Assembly: GCA_947624745.1 (NCBI GenBank)
Contig: CANQLR010000004.1
Coordinates: 1 to 64,000, forward strand
DNA from: an uncultured Clostridia bacterium
Lineage (GTDB): Bacteria > Bacillota > Clostridia > Oscillospirales > Ruminococcaceae
Reading direction: 5' to 3'
DNA length: 64,000 bases
The notes under the pieces are model-generated. The model saw nothing but the letters and a program-made list of their open reading frames with translations. It did not search any database and was not told the origin of the DNA. Position 1 is the first letter of the stretch. Every line of letters begins with the position of its first letter. A program made the position numbers and the translations under genes. Below, in pieces: positions 34,280-42,677 of the stretch.

Positions 34280-34477
34280 GGGCGAAGCCCGGGCGGCATC
34301 AGGGACCCACAAAGTCGTTAGACTTTGTGGGGAGAGGAGGAGCAGCGGAATGAGTGAGCCCCGACGCTCGCGGAGGGGCAAGGGATATGGAGCTTGCGAC
34401 GACGAGCTGCCGCCAAGCCCTCCGAGCAAGCTCGGAGGGCAGTGCGCCTGCTTCGCATGCGCACACGGGCTTCGCCC
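34280..34477. repeat. Long hairpin cassette C
   Basis: Left arm GGGC-GAA-GCCC (34280-34290), CCCACAAAGTC-gtta-GACTTTGTGGG (34306-34331), an 80-bp block nearly identical to 38583-38666, GCCCTCCGAGC-AA-GCTCGGAGGGC (34417-34440), GTGCGCcTGC-TTC-GCAtGCGCAC (34442-34464), right arm GGGC-TTC-GCCC (34467-34477). It is a longer relative of the 95-bp cassettes. Confidence 0.82.
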
Positions 34478-34522
34478 CCGCATCGCCCTGCAACCCCCTC
34501 ACAGTATCCCCCCTTAAATCCC

Positions 34523-35683
34523 TCACCCCACCTCAACCTCGCACCCGTCAACCGTTATTTTCACAATATGCGAAATATCCGCCGGCTTCATAAACGGCAG
34601 GCTGTCGCAAAAGACATCGTTTTCAGGGTCGCCGTCGTTATAATTTTTGACCTCCCCACTCCTGCCCCGCAAAATATAGTTAAGCTCGAAAAATGTCTTG
34701 CCGTCGCCGTAAATTCTGCCATCGTCGAGGCATATTTGCAGTTTGTACGGCAGGAAATATTTGTCATCTATAAGCGCCCTGGCAGCTTCGGGTGTCTCGC
34801 TTTCATAGCAAAGATAGATCCCCATCGGCGAGACCTCGGCGGACATATAAACCTCGCCCGAACCGGTCTGATAAACGGCCTGCCCCGACTTCTTCGAGCC
34901 GGCTTTTTTTAGACCCGCGGTCGGGATCGTGAGCCGCTTCTCAAACTCGGCGAGAGGGTGAAAAACATCGACGTAAAAACCGCGCCATTTGTCGAAAACC
35001 TGCTCGTTATAGCCGAAATTTTTAATCGTGATTGCGACCTCGTCGGGCAGGCTGTCAAAACCGAGGGACGAAACTGCAAAGGTGTAAATGTTTCCCTCCA
35101 AGGATATCGGGCTGGCGCCCTCATAGCCTCCGCCGTCTTCAAAGTGGGTCAGAGAAAACGTCGGGACCGCTCCCTCGGGAAGCTCGCCGAGCGCCTTTAA
35201 AACGCCGTCCGAAAGGGCATACTGCACCGTGGCATAAAAATAATGGTCGTCCGAAAGCACCGACGTCACCCGAAACTCTCCCGCCGGAAGCTCGCTGCCG
35301 TATTCAAACTCATTTCCGTATTCCGACAGATCCTCCAGCCAAGGAAATTCGGCCGGGTCTTTGATCTCGCTGTCGCTGTAGTCGCTGAAAAATGTGTAGT
35401 CCTGCTCGAAATCGGGCGTGAGATCCTCGGCGGAACCGTCCGGCTGCACCGCCCCGGTTTTTATGCCGCTGTAGCGGTCAAACGCGTATTTCATTTTGTT
35501 GAGCCCGTCCGCCCGGCTGATCGCGAAAACGGTCGTCCCGAGAGCAAAAACGCCTATCGCCGCCGCCAAAAGCACCGGTCTGAACCTAAAGCGGCCGTTG
35601 TTTCGGGACTCCGCCTCTTCGGCTTCAAGAAGAAATTTGTCATCGATCTGCCCGAACGCGCGAATAATTTTTGAGACGTTCAT
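34523..35683 (-). CDS. Membrane-anchored anti-sigma-like protein
   Basis: Protein of 386 residues with a cytosolic N-terminus (1-33), one membrane helix (about 34-55, FRPVLLAAAIGVFALGTTVFAI) and a large extracytoplasmic domain. This single-pass layout and the position directly after, and overlapping, an ECF sigma gene is the standard arrangement of anti-sigma factors. The external domain resembles the DUF4179-type proteins of Firmicutes in layout only. It would hold the sigma factor of 35680-36237 inactive until a surface signal. The start ATG overlaps the sigma stop. Confidence 0.7.
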   Translation of the reverse strand: MNVSKIIRAFGQIDDKFLLEAEEAESRNNGRFRFRPVLLAAAIGVFALGTTVFAISRADGLNKMKYAFDRYSGIKTGAVQPDGSAEDLTPDFEQDYTFFSDYSDSEIKDPAEFPWLEDLSEYGNEFEYGSELPAGEFRVTSVLSDDHYFYATVQYALSDGVLKALGELPEGAVPTFSLTHFEDGGGYEGASPISLEGNIYTFAVSSLGFDSLPDEVAITIKNFGYNEQVFDKWRGFYVDVFHPLAEFEKRLTIPTAGLKKAGSKKSGQAVYQTGSGEVYMSAEVSPMGIYLCYESETPEAARALIDDKYFLPYKLQICLDDGRIYGDGKTFFELNYILRGRSGEVKNYNDGDPENDVFCDSLPFMKPADISHIVKITVDGCEVEVG

Positions 35684-36237
35684 TGATGTATCCCTCTTTC
35701 CTCCAAAAATTTCCTGAGCTTTTCACGCGAGCGAGAAAGGCTCGTCTTGACCTTCGACTGCGAAAAACCGTAACGCGAAGAAATTTCCGAGATCGGGAGC
35801 AGCCGCCAATACCGCGCCACCATGATGACCCGCGCGTCATGCTCCAAAGTTTCAAGAAACGCGTTAAGAAGCTCGGCCAGGTCGGAAAGCTCGCACTCGG
35901 CGGGAACGCTCGAATCGGGCAGGATGTTTTCGAGCTCGGAAAACGGGATCTCAAGCTCGCGGGCGCGCCTTTTTCGCTTTAAAAATTTAAGCCGGTCAAG
36001 CGAGACGTTTCTGACGATCTTTAAGAGGTAGCACTTAAGACTCAAGGGTCTTTCCGGCGGCACCGAATTCCAGACCCGCAGATACGAATCGCTGACGCAC
36101 TCCTCGGCGTCCTCGCGAACGCGCAGAATACCGTATGACACGCCGTAGCACTGCCCGCCGTATTTTTCGGAGGTCTCAGCGATCGCAGCCTCGTCCCGCG
36201 AAAAATACCGCGCGATTATTTCTTCGTCACTGAGCAC
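35680..36237 (-). CDS. ECF sigma factor
   Basis: Sigma factor of 185 residues: region 2 (residues about 15-90: YGGQCYGVSYGILRVREDAEECVSDSYLRVWNSVPPE, CYLLKIVRNVSLDRLK) and region 4 (about 120-180: LPISEISSRYGFSQSKVKTSLSRSREKLRKFL). No other domain. The GTG start follows AAAGGAGGG. Overlap with the membrane protein gene makes a sigma/anti-sigma pair. A possible self-recognised site (TAAC then CGTC) lies upstream at 36269-36293. Confidence 0.9.
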   Translation of the reverse strand: MLSDEEIIARYFSRDEAAIAETSEKYGGQCYGVSYGILRVREDAEECVSDSYLRVWNSVPPERPLSLKCYLLKIVRNVSLDRLKFLKRKRRARELEIPFSELENILPDSSVPAECELSDLAELLNAFLETLEHDARVIMVARYWRLLPISEISSRYGFSQSKVKTSLSRSREKLRKFLEERGIHQ

Positions 36238-36531
36238 AAAAGCCCTCCTTTCTGCGGTTATAAGTTAAGACGACGTTTTGGGGGAGAAGGTTACGGGGGG
36301 CGTAAATTATTTTAAGGAGTTTGAGGCGGGGCGTCAATGGGTAAAAGGGAAGATTTTATCGCGGGGCGAATTTGGCGTATGCACGCGGAGTTTTGTTCAA
36401 GAGGACTAACGTCTGGTCGTTTGCGATTGCAAAGTGCGGGCAGCAACAAGACCGGCTTGCACTTTATTCCCACGGCCTTTTGAGAAAAGACCGGTGAAGG
36501 CTTTTTGGCATCGCCTAACGCTCTCCCCCTC
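36238..36531. other. Divergent gap between ECF sigma and dpaA
   Basis: About 300 bp. On the minus strand near the sigma start is TAAC-(14)-CGTC (36269-36293), the general form of an ECF promoter, low confidence. The rest shows no supported gene; the open frame through it on the minus strand has no ribosome site. Confidence 0.5.
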
Positions 36532-36559
36532 ACCAACCTTCCCCTTCCCGCATAATTTA
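36532..36559 (+). promoter_or_regulatory. Sigma-K-like promoter of dpaAB
   Basis: AC at 36532-36533, 17 bases, then CATAATTTA, which fits the mother-cell sigma-K pattern AC-N16/17-CATAnnnTA. No TTGACA/TATAAT pair is seen. In Bacillus the dipicolinate genes are sigma-K controlled. Confidence 0.6.
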
Positions 36560-36594
36560 AAGCATGAAATATCCTTGACGGAGTGATATACATT

Positions 36595-37425
36595 ATGAAA
36601 ACCATGCTTATTTACTGCGGTGACAAGAGGATGGAATACTGCGCCGAGAGGCTTTCCGGGCGCTTTTCGGTGACGTCGGTGAAAAGCGGCTCGCCGCCCG
36701 CGTGGGAGCTCGGCAGCGCGGACATCCTCGTTTTACCGTATCTTTCGCTTTCGGGGCAGTACCTCAATGCCCCCGACCTGCCCGGGAAGATCCCCGCCGT
36801 TTCGGCTCTCGACAAGCTTCGCTACGGCGGCGTGCTGTTCGGGGGAGGCCTTGACCCCGGCTTTTTGAGCTATTGCGAGGAAAAGGCGGTCACCGTTTTC
36901 GACTTTTTCGATTTTGAGGAGCTGACCCTCAAAAACGCCGCGCTGACCGCCGAGGGAGCGCTCGAAAGAATAATAAAAAACACGCCGGTCGCTGTCGACG
37001 GCATGAATGTTCTGATCGTCGGTTTCGGGAGAGTCGCGAGGGCCTGCGCCGAAAAGCTCAGTCTTTTAGGGGCGAATATTCTCGTCGCCGTGCGTTCAGA
37101 AAAAGCCCGCGACGAGGCGGTCGCCCTCGGCTACAGCGCCTCCCCGTTATTTAACGAGGTCCATCTTTCTCTGGCGGACGCGGTCGTGAACACCGTGCCG
37201 CAGAGGGTCTTGGACGGGCATGCTCTTGCCGCAATTTCACGCGGGGCGTATGTTTTGGACCTCGCCTCGAAGCCCTACGGCGCAGACCCCGAGTTTGCAG
37301 CTTCTCTCGGCCTTAAATACGAGACCGCGCCGGGCCTGCCGGGTAAGGTCGCGCCGAAAACTGCCGGGGAAATGATCGCCGAGACGGTTATAAAGCTCTG
37401 CGAAGGGGGCGAGGCGGATGGATAG
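36595..37425 (+). CDS. dpaA: Dipicolinate synthase subunit A
   Basis: Dehydrogenase-like subunit (SpoVFA), 276 residues, that with DpaB turns dihydrodipicolinate into dipicolinic acid for the spore core. An N-terminal dipicolinate-synthase domain (1-130) is followed by a Rossmann NAD(P) domain with VLIVGFGRVARACAEKL (about 139-155). The ATG at 36595 is chosen because GGAGTGA sits ten bases upstream; an earlier in-frame GTG overlaps that site. It overlaps dpaB by eight bases. The gene shows the organism forms, or recently formed, endospores. Confidence 0.93.
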   Translation: MKTMLIYCGDKRMEYCAERLSGRFSVTSVKSGSPPAWELGSADILVLPYLSLSGQYLNAPDLPGKIPAVSALDKLRYGGVLFGGGLDPGFLSYCEEKAVTVFDFFDFEELTLKNAALTAEGALERIIKNTPVAVDGMNVLIVGFGRVARACAEKLSLLGANILVAVRSEKARDEAVALGYSASPLFNEVHLSLADAVVNTVPQRVLDGHALAAISRGAYVLDLASKPYGADPEFAASLGLKYETAPGLPGKVAPKTAGEMIAETVIKLCEGGEADG

Positions 37426-38008
37426 GCTGAGGATCGGCTACGCGCTGACCGGGTCGTTCTGCACCTTCGCTGAGAGCTTTGAGCTGGCAAAAAGGCTTGT
37501 CGCCGCGGGGCACACGCTTATCCCGATAATGTCCTTTAACTCATTTAACCTTTCGACCCGCTTCGGCACCGCCGAGGAAAACCGAGAGAGGCTCAAAGCG
37601 ATCACCCAAAACGAGATTATTTCGACGATCGAGGCCGCCGAGCCCATCGGTCCGAAGAAGATGTTTGACGTTCTTTTAGTCGCGCCCTGCACCTCGAACA
37701 CGCTTGCGAAGCTCGCCGCCGGCGTCAACGACACCCCGGTCACCATGGCGGTCAAGAGCCATCTTCGGAACTCGCGGCCGGTCGTTCTGGCGATATCGAC
37801 GAACGACGCGCTGGCCTCCGCCGCGAAGAATATCGGCGTTTTGCAGAACACGAAAAACTACTTTTTCGTCCCGTACCGCCACGACAGCGCCGACAAAAAG
37901 CCGATGTCGATGGTCGCGGACTTTTCGCGTGCGGAAAGGGCGATAGACGGGGCTATGAGGGGGGTGCAGGTTACGCCGCTGGTGATGGGACCGGTCGGGG
38001 AGGGGTAG
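37418..38008 (+). CDS. dpaB: Dipicolinate synthase subunit B
   Basis: Flavoprotein-fold subunit (SpoVFB), 196 residues. GYALTGSFCTF near the start matches the FMN-phosphate loop of the flavoprotein family, and LLVAPCTSNTLAKLAAGVNDTPVTMAVKSHLRN (about 87-119) is the conserved core. It works with DpaA in the mother cell late in sporulation. The start overlaps dpaA. The 3' end runs into a hairpin repeat region without a clear terminator. Confidence 0.94.
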   Translation: MDRLRIGYALTGSFCTFAESFELAKRLVAAGHTLIPIMSFNSFNLSTRFGTAEENRERLKAITQNEIISTIEAAEPIGPKKMFDVLLVAPCTSNTLAKLAAGVNDTPVTMAVKSHLRNSRPVVLAISTNDALASAAKNIGVLQNTKNYFFVPYRHDSADKKPMSMVADFSRAERAIDGAMRGVQVTPLVMGPVGEG

Positions 38009-38027
38009 GGAGAGGGAAGAAACGGGG

Positions 38028-38105
38028 TGCCCACGGAGTGGGCAACCGCAGGATGCGCGGAGTTGCCGCCAAGGGGTTTCGTCTCTGTGTCGTTGCGGGT
38101 TTCAC
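38028..38105. repeat. Short hairpin TGCCCAC-GGA-GTGGGCA and spacer
   Basis: Perfect 7-bp stem with GGA triloop (38028-38044) just after dpaB, followed by about 60 bp of spacer leading into the long repeat copy 2. Same loop rule as the cassettes. Confidence 0.65.
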
Positions 38106-38260
38106 GGGGCGAATCCCCAACATTCGCGGAGCGAATGTTGTCCGCCGCGCTGAAGGCTTGTGCTGTCTTTATAAAAGGCAGTGAAATCGGCATTTTGCAA
38201 AGTATAAAAATTCATCTCGCGGCGGGAATCGCGCCAAGGGCGCGATTAGGGCTTCGCCCT
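38106..38260. repeat. Long hairpin-bounded repeat, copy 2
   Basis: GGGGC-GAA-TCCCC, CAACATTCGC-GGA-GCGAATGTTG (38118-38140, identical to copy 1), AT-richer interior, AATCGCGCC-AAG-GGCGCGATT (38227-38247), AGGGC-TTC-GCCCT. The inner distal hairpin differs from copy 1 in both arms together, although position and flanks correspond. Confidence 0.8.
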
Positions 38261-38477
38261 CTCGCTTACAGCATCTCACCCAGCATCGGCATACCCCCGA
38301 CCTTGCCGCATAAGGTATTCGCTTCGCTCATGCTATTTTAAGCCCCACCCCCTCTAAACCTTTGTTCAGACTTAAAATACGCAGCAGCCCCCTCCCGGTG
38401 GGAGGGGGCTTGACGTTTGCACCAAAGTTGTTCCCCGCAGCTCTGTCATCTGACCTCTGCCTTCTGCGTGTCTGGTG
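38261..38477. other. Non-coding spacer shared with 32.1-32.3 kb
   Basis: Carries the same landmarks as 32071-32293: AAGGTATTCGCTTCGCTCAT, TTTTAAGCCCC and AGCCCCCTCCC-GGT-GGGAGGGGGCT (38386-38410). No gene is supported. Confidence 0.7.
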
Positions 38478-38690
38478 GGGCGAAGCCCAAGGCGGCAGCG
38501 GAGCTGCCGCCTTGCCCGCCGCGCAAGAGCGGCGGGCGGGTGCGCGAAAAAAGGGCCCCCACAAAGTCAGTGGACTTTGTGGGGAAGAGGAGGAGCAGCG
38601 GAATGAGCGAGTCCCGACGTTCGCGGAGGGGCGAGGGATATGGAACTTGCGACGACGAGCTGCCGCCTCGTGGCTTCGCTCCCACCCCCC
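38478..38690. repeat. Truncated hairpin cassette D
   Basis: Left arm GGGC-GAA-GCCC (38478-38488), AAGGCGGCAGC-GGA-GCTGCCGCCTT (38489-38513), GCCCGCCGC-gcaaga-GCGGCGGGC (38514-38537), a half hairpin GGGTGCGCG, CCCCACAAAGTC-AGTG-GACTTTGTGGGG (near 38557-38584) and the 80-bp block shared with cassette C. The expected right arm is missing, so it looks like a recombinant between an A-type and a C-type cassette. Confidence 0.75.
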
Positions 38691-38697
38691 AAACCCC

Positions 38698-38722
38698 GCC
38701 CCCGACCGTGCAGCCGGGGGCG
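38698..38722. terminator. Hairpin at 3' end of 38727-39323 gene
   Basis: CGCCCCCGAC-cgtgca-GCCGGGGGCG, ten pairs including one G-T type wobble. On the minus strand it lies just past the gene stop but lacks a good T-run; on the plus strand TTTCTTA follows. Confidence 0.5.
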
Positions 38723-38726
38723 TTTC

Positions 38727-39323
38727 TTACACCAAAACAATGCAGTTTGAGAGCGAATTACCGTTTTCCGGGTCGCTGCCGACGTCGTCGAGCATGAGAT
38801 ACACGCACGCGAGCCTCCCGTCCTTCACCACGGCGACGGTCCGGTCCGAAAACTCCACCGCTTCGCCGGAAATCTCGGGGTCGCCGATGCAGAGTATCTT
38901 CTCCCTCGGGTCGAAAAGCACCGAGTTTGTCGGCGAATCGGAGTAGCACGCCCTGCCCGGCACCATTTTTTCGGAGCGGCAGACAAGCTTTTTCGCCTCC
39001 GCGTCCGGCACCTCGAGCACCGCGCGCTTCGCCGTCAGCTTCGACATGAACCCGCCGAGCCGCAGGCACTCGCCGTTCCGCGAGTCGATCTCAAGGTCGA
39101 ACCGCCAGTTTCCGCCGAGGTATACCCTGAAATCGCAGCCCTGCCCCGAGGTATGCAAAAGAGTCGTGTTTTCGCTGAGATAGTAGTGGCAGCCGCCCTT
39201 TTCGCGCGGGCCGCCGATCTCAAAAAGCATCGCCCTGTCGCGCTCCGAGCCCATCGAGTCGACCTTTTGCTTCGACACCGACCTCTCCCAAAGCGCGGTT
39301 ATCATGCTTTTCACTGTATGCAC
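38727..39323 (-). CDS. Uncharacterised protein
   Basis: Protein of 198 residues that I do not recognise. It looks cytosolic and beta-rich, with no signal peptide or membrane helix. It has a conspicuous SENTTLLHTSGQGCDFRVYLGGNWRFDLEID stretch and ends SNCIVLV. The start is uncertain: GTG at 39323, GTG at 39314 (best spaced from AGAAGG) and ATG at 39305 are all in frame. It is a single gene between the hairpin region and trmB. The codon pattern is like its neighbours, so it is probably a real gene. Confidence 0.6.
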   Translation of the reverse strand: MHTVKSMITALWERSVSKQKVDSMGSERDRAMLFEIGGPREKGGCHYYLSENTTLLHTSGQGCDFRVYLGGNWRFDLEIDSRNGECLRLGGFMSKLTAKRAVLEVPDAEAKKLVCRSEKMVPGRACYSDSPTNSVLFDPREKILCIGDPEISGEAVEFSDRTVAVVKDGRLACVYLMLDDVGSDPENGNSLSNCIVLV

Positions 39324-39401
39324 CTTCTTCTTGTTGAGGATGCTAACAGTATATCACAAAGCGACAAATTTTTCAATAGTTCGGAAAATTTTTGTGCAAA
39401 T

Positions 39402-40070
39402 TCACAATACATAGGCTTCCAGCCTGTATATCCTTGCCCCCTGCTCGCGGAATTTGTGCTCGTATTCCGTCTCGATGTCCTCGCCGCCCTCATAATTCAG
39501 GCTGATGCTCTTGATCGCGAAGCCCGACTGCGTGAGCTCTCTCACGGAAAATTCAAAAAATTCCATGTTGTCCGTTTTTTGGTGGATCTCCGCGCCCTCG
39601 GCCATCAGCGTCTTATACGCTTCGAGGAACCTGCGGTGGGTGAGCCTGTGCCCCTCGTATGACTTTTTCGGGAACGGGCAGCTGAAATTCAGATATATCC
39701 GCGAGATCGAGCGCTCGGGAATGTATTTCGGCAGATATTCGGCGTCGGTGCGAATAAGTATCAGGTTCGGGATATTCTCCGCGATCGCCCTTTCCGCCGC
39801 GTCAATTATGACGTTTGAGGACTTTTCTACCGCTAAAACGTTTATGCCGGGGTCCTGCTTTGCCAGCTCGCAGCAAAACTGCCCCTTGCCGCAGCCTATT
39901 TCGAGCACCGTCGGATTATTATTCCCGAAGATTTTTTTGAAGTCGAGATACTCCTTATCCTCGTTCGCGCGCTCGAAGTGCCTGTCCTCGACGTTTAAAA
40001 CAAGGAGCTTTCCCGTCTCCTGCGCGGCCGCTATCCTCTCGGTGAGCCGCGCCTTTCTCCTCATTCTCAC
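39402..40070 (-). CDS. trmB: tRNA (guanine-N7-)-methyltransferase
   Basis: SAM-dependent enzyme forming m7G46 in tRNA, 222 residues. SAM motif VLEIGCGKGQFC (about 54-65), ERSISRIYLNFSCPFPKKSYEGHRL (about 118-142) and the C-terminal TEYEHKF motif (TxxE) are recognisable. The usual NFSDPWPKKRH motif reads NFSCPFPKKSY, a variation in the catalytic region worth noting. GTG start overlaps the galK stop (GTGA), so it is translated with galK. Confidence 0.92.
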   Translation of the reverse strand: MRMRRKARLTERIAAAQETGKLLVLNVEDRHFERANEDKEYLDFKKIFGNNNPTVLEIGCGKGQFCCELAKQDPGINVLAVEKSSNVIIDAAERAIAENIPNLILIRTDAEYLPKYIPERSISRIYLNFSCPFPKKSYEGHRLTHRRFLEAYKTLMAEGAEIHQKTDNMEFFEFSVRELTQSGFAIKSISLNYEGGEDIETEYEHKFREQGARIYRLEAYVL

Positions 40071-41287
40071 GCTTCCACCTCGACCCCGCCGAACGGCCTT
40101 ATATCGAGTATGTACGCGCTTCCCTTTCCGAAAACGCCCTCCATTCCCGCGACGAAGCTTTCAACCTTTTCGTCCGGCACAAAGGCCTGGATCGTCCCCG
40201 CGAAGCCGCCGCCGTGAACGCGGGAAGCGCCCTTGCCGCAAAGCAGCTCCGAGGCCGTATACAGCGCGACCGACACCCCCTGCTCGGCGGGGCTTTGGTT
40301 GGCGTAGACGTTTTGCAGATACTTGTACGAGCTTTCGCCCGAGCGGCGGATAACGTTAAGAAACGCGCCCATATCCCCCGCCTTTACGGCCTTTGCGAGC
40401 TCTTCGACCCGCTCGTTCTCGTCCGCGAAGTGAAGAGCCCTGAGCACCGCCCTGTCGCCGCAGGAGGCGCGCAGCCTGCCTATATTTTCAAGAATTTCTC
40501 TCTTGTCGGTCTCGCGAAGATACTCCTTCCCGAGCTCCTTCGCGACCGCTTTCATCTCCGCCGGTATCGCCGCGTAATCCGGCGTGAGGTCGGCGTGATT
40601 TCCCTTGGTGTCGACGATGACGAGCCTGTATCCTATCGCTTTCAGATCAAAGCTGACGGCGTTTATTACCGGGTTTTCGGGGTCTTTGAAGTCGATCTCG
40701 GTGAAGCCGCCGACAGAGCTCGCCATCTGGTCCATCAGCCCCGAGGGCTTGCCGAAGTAGACGTTTTCGGCGTACTGCGCGATCTTCGCTATCATCGGAG
40801 CCGAGACCTCGCCGCCGTTGTAGAGCCCGCTAAGAACTGTGCCGACAAGCACCTCGAAAGCGGCAGAACTCGAAAGCCCCGAGCCTTTCAGAACGTTCGA
40901 GCGGGTATACGCCCTGAACCCGCCGATCTTATAGCCACGCTCCTTAAAGCCCGCCAAAACGCCCCGAATGAGCGCCGCGGAGCTGTTTTTTTCGTCCTCA
41001 TGAACGCTTAGCTCGTTTAAATTTATCCTGTCCTCCGGGTAGCCCTCGGATTTCACGGCGACAACGCCGTCGTCCGTAGGCTCGACCGCCGCGATGACGT
41101 CAAGATCTACCGCCGCAGCCATCACCCTGCCGCGGTTGTGGTCGGTGTGGTTGCCGCAGACCTCGGTCCTTCCGGGGGCGGAGAAAAACCTCGTCGGCTC
41201 GCCGCCGAAATGGCCGCGATACATCTTTTTGAGCTCCTCAAAACGCTCGACCGAGCCGCCGAGCTGCGGGACAGTTACCTTTTTCAT
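40067..41287 (-). CDS. galK: Galactokinase, divergent
   Basis: GHMP-family kinase of 406 residues that phosphorylates galactose in the Leloir pathway. The family substrate motif GRVNLIGEHTDYNGG reads APGRTEVCGNHTDHNRGRV (about 38-56), the ATP loop is LKGSGLSSSAAFEV (about 133-146), and the third motif is SRVHGGGFAGTIQAFV (about 361-376). The changed first motif is typical of a clostridial galactokinase-like subgroup, so another sugar is possible. A GH2 beta-galactosidase lies 3 kb away on the other strand, consistent with galactoside use. Start ATG follows GGAGG. Confidence 0.85.
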   Translation of the reverse strand: MKKVTVPQLGGSVERFEELKKMYRGHFGGEPTRFFSAPGRTEVCGNHTDHNRGRVMAAAVDLDVIAAVEPTDDGVVAVKSEGYPEDRINLNELSVHEDEKNSSAALIRGVLAGFKERGYKIGGFRAYTRSNVLKGSGLSSSAAFEVLVGTVLSGLYNGGEVSAPMIAKIAQYAENVYFGKPSGLMDQMASSVGGFTEIDFKDPENPVINAVSFDLKAIGYRLVIVDTKGNHADLTPDYAAIPAEMKAVAKELGKEYLRETDKREILENIGRLRASCGDRAVLRALHFADENERVEELAKAVKAGDMGAFLNVIRRSGESSYKYLQNVYANQSPAEQGVSVALYTASELLCGKGASRVHGGGFAGTIQAFVPDEKVESFVAGMEGVFGKGSAYILDIRPFGGVEVEA

Positions 41288-41313
41288 ATTTATCCTCCTT
41301 AATTATATGACAT

Positions 41314-42531
41314 TCATTTTTTCTTAGAAAACATCGTGTCGAATTTTGCCGAATGATAGTAGACCGACATCACAAGCCCGATAGAAGCCGTCGCCGAGAG
41401 CATCGAGCTGCCGCCCGCCGAGACGAAGGGGAGGGTTATCCCGATGACCGGGGTGAGGCCGATTACCATGCCGATATTTAAGACCGACTGCGAGAAGATA
41501 TAGGCGAACACCCCGACGCAGATGTATTTCCCAAGCGGGTCGGCCGAGCGAAGGCTGTTGCCGAGAATCCGAAGGCAGATCAGCCCCAAAAGTATTATCA
41601 GCCCGAGGCATCCTATAAAGCCGAGCGTCTGCCCGACATAGCTGAAAATAAAGTCGTTGTGGCAGACCGGGACGTAGGTGTAATCCCCTCCGAAAAGGCC
41701 CTTGCCGCGCACCTGCCCCGAGCCGAGCGCTATCTTAGAAAGGTTAGTCTGATAAAGCATATCCGCGGTCGCGTACTTGGCGGGGTTTATTATCGCGAGG
41801 ATCCTGTTTTTGTGAACGTCCTGTAAATAGTAGTTCCAGAGGACGTATACCGCTATCGGCGAGAGCACCCCCGCGCCCAGAATGTACTGCCAGCCTATAC
41901 CCGCCGCGAAGATCATCGCGACAAATATCGCCGCAAAGACCACCGCCGTGCCGTCGTCGCCCTGGAGCATCACGAGGCCGATGGGTATCGCCCCGTGCAC
42001 AAAAAGCGCTAAAATATTAAGCGGATTATTGAAAATTTCCTTTGTCTTGTGGCAGTGATAGGCAAAGCTCAGTATGAACGCAAGCTTCAAAAACTCGGCC
42101 GGCTGAAGCGAGAACCCGCCCAGCGATATCCACGCCCTGTCGTCCGCGCCGTCGAGACCGCTTTCGCCGAGCGAGGTGAAGGTAAGGCAGGTGAGCCCCA
42201 CCATCAGCGGGAGATAGATAAACCACAGCTTTGAAAATTTTCGGTAGTCCCACGCCGCGGCGACAAGCGAAAAGCCTATCCCGAGAAGCGCCGCGAAGGC
42301 CTGATTCCGGTAGTCGGTATAGTCGAGGGCGACGTCGACCGAGGTTATCGGCGAGATCATGTTGTTCTGCACCAGAGAATAGAGAAGCAGAACGCTGAAC
42401 CCGCATATCGCGAGCGTAAAGAGCATTAAAAGCTTATCGAGCCGCCGAAGATACTGCCATATAAGCGAAAATATTTTTTTGACCGTGCGCTCGCCTCCCC
42501 TCAAAATACAGATAAAATGAGTATAACACAT
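41314..42531 (-). CDS. rodA: RodA/FtsW-family peptidoglycan polymerase (SEDS)
   Basis: Integral membrane SEDS glycosyltransferase of up to 405 residues with about ten helices. Recognisable parts are GDDGTAVVFAAIFVAMIFAAG (the conserved GxD region), the YQTNLSKIALGSGQVRGKGLFGG loop and the C-terminal GLTPVIGITLPFVSAGGSSML signature of RodA/FtsW. RodA is favoured by the short N-terminus and loop. The start is uncertain: the first ATG (42531) has a poor ribosome site, while GGGGAGG further down precedes no standard start codon. It is the first gene of a rodA-galK-trmB minus-strand set. Confidence 0.88.
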   Translation of the reverse strand: MCYTHFICILRGGERTVKKIFSLIWQYLRRLDKLLMLFTLAICGFSVLLLYSLVQNNMISPITSVDVALDYTDYRNQAFAALLGIGFSLVAAAWDYRKFSKLWFIYLPLMVGLTCLTFTSLGESGLDGADDRAWISLGGFSLQPAEFLKLAFILSFAYHCHKTKEIFNNPLNILALFVHGAIPIGLVMLQGDDGTAVVFAAIFVAMIFAAGIGWQYILGAGVLSPIAVYVLWNYYLQDVHKNRILAIINPAKYATADMLYQTNLSKIALGSGQVRGKGLFGGDYTYVPVCHNDFIFSYVGQTLGFIGCLGLIILLGLICLRILGNSLRSADPLGKYICVGVFAYIFSQSVLNIGMVIGLTPVIGITLPFVSAGGSSMLSATASIGLVMSVYYHSAKFDTMFSKKK

Positions 42532-42599
42532 CCCGAGAAAAAAAGCAAGCGAAAAACCCGCCGATTTTGGGAGCAGGAAAATTAAATTTCAAAAAGGTA

Positions 42600-42627
42600 T
42601 TGCATTTTCTGAAATTTATGCTATAAT
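42600..42627 (+). promoter_or_regulatory. Promoter of ferredoxin gene
   Basis: -35 TTGCAT, 16-base spacer, -10 TATAAT with upstream TATGC. The leader is about 45 bases and ends in CAAGGAGG. Confidence 0.8.
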
Positions 42628-42677
42628 CATCTTAAGAGACCGCCAAGCTCTAATAACTCTCAAGGAGGATACATATC

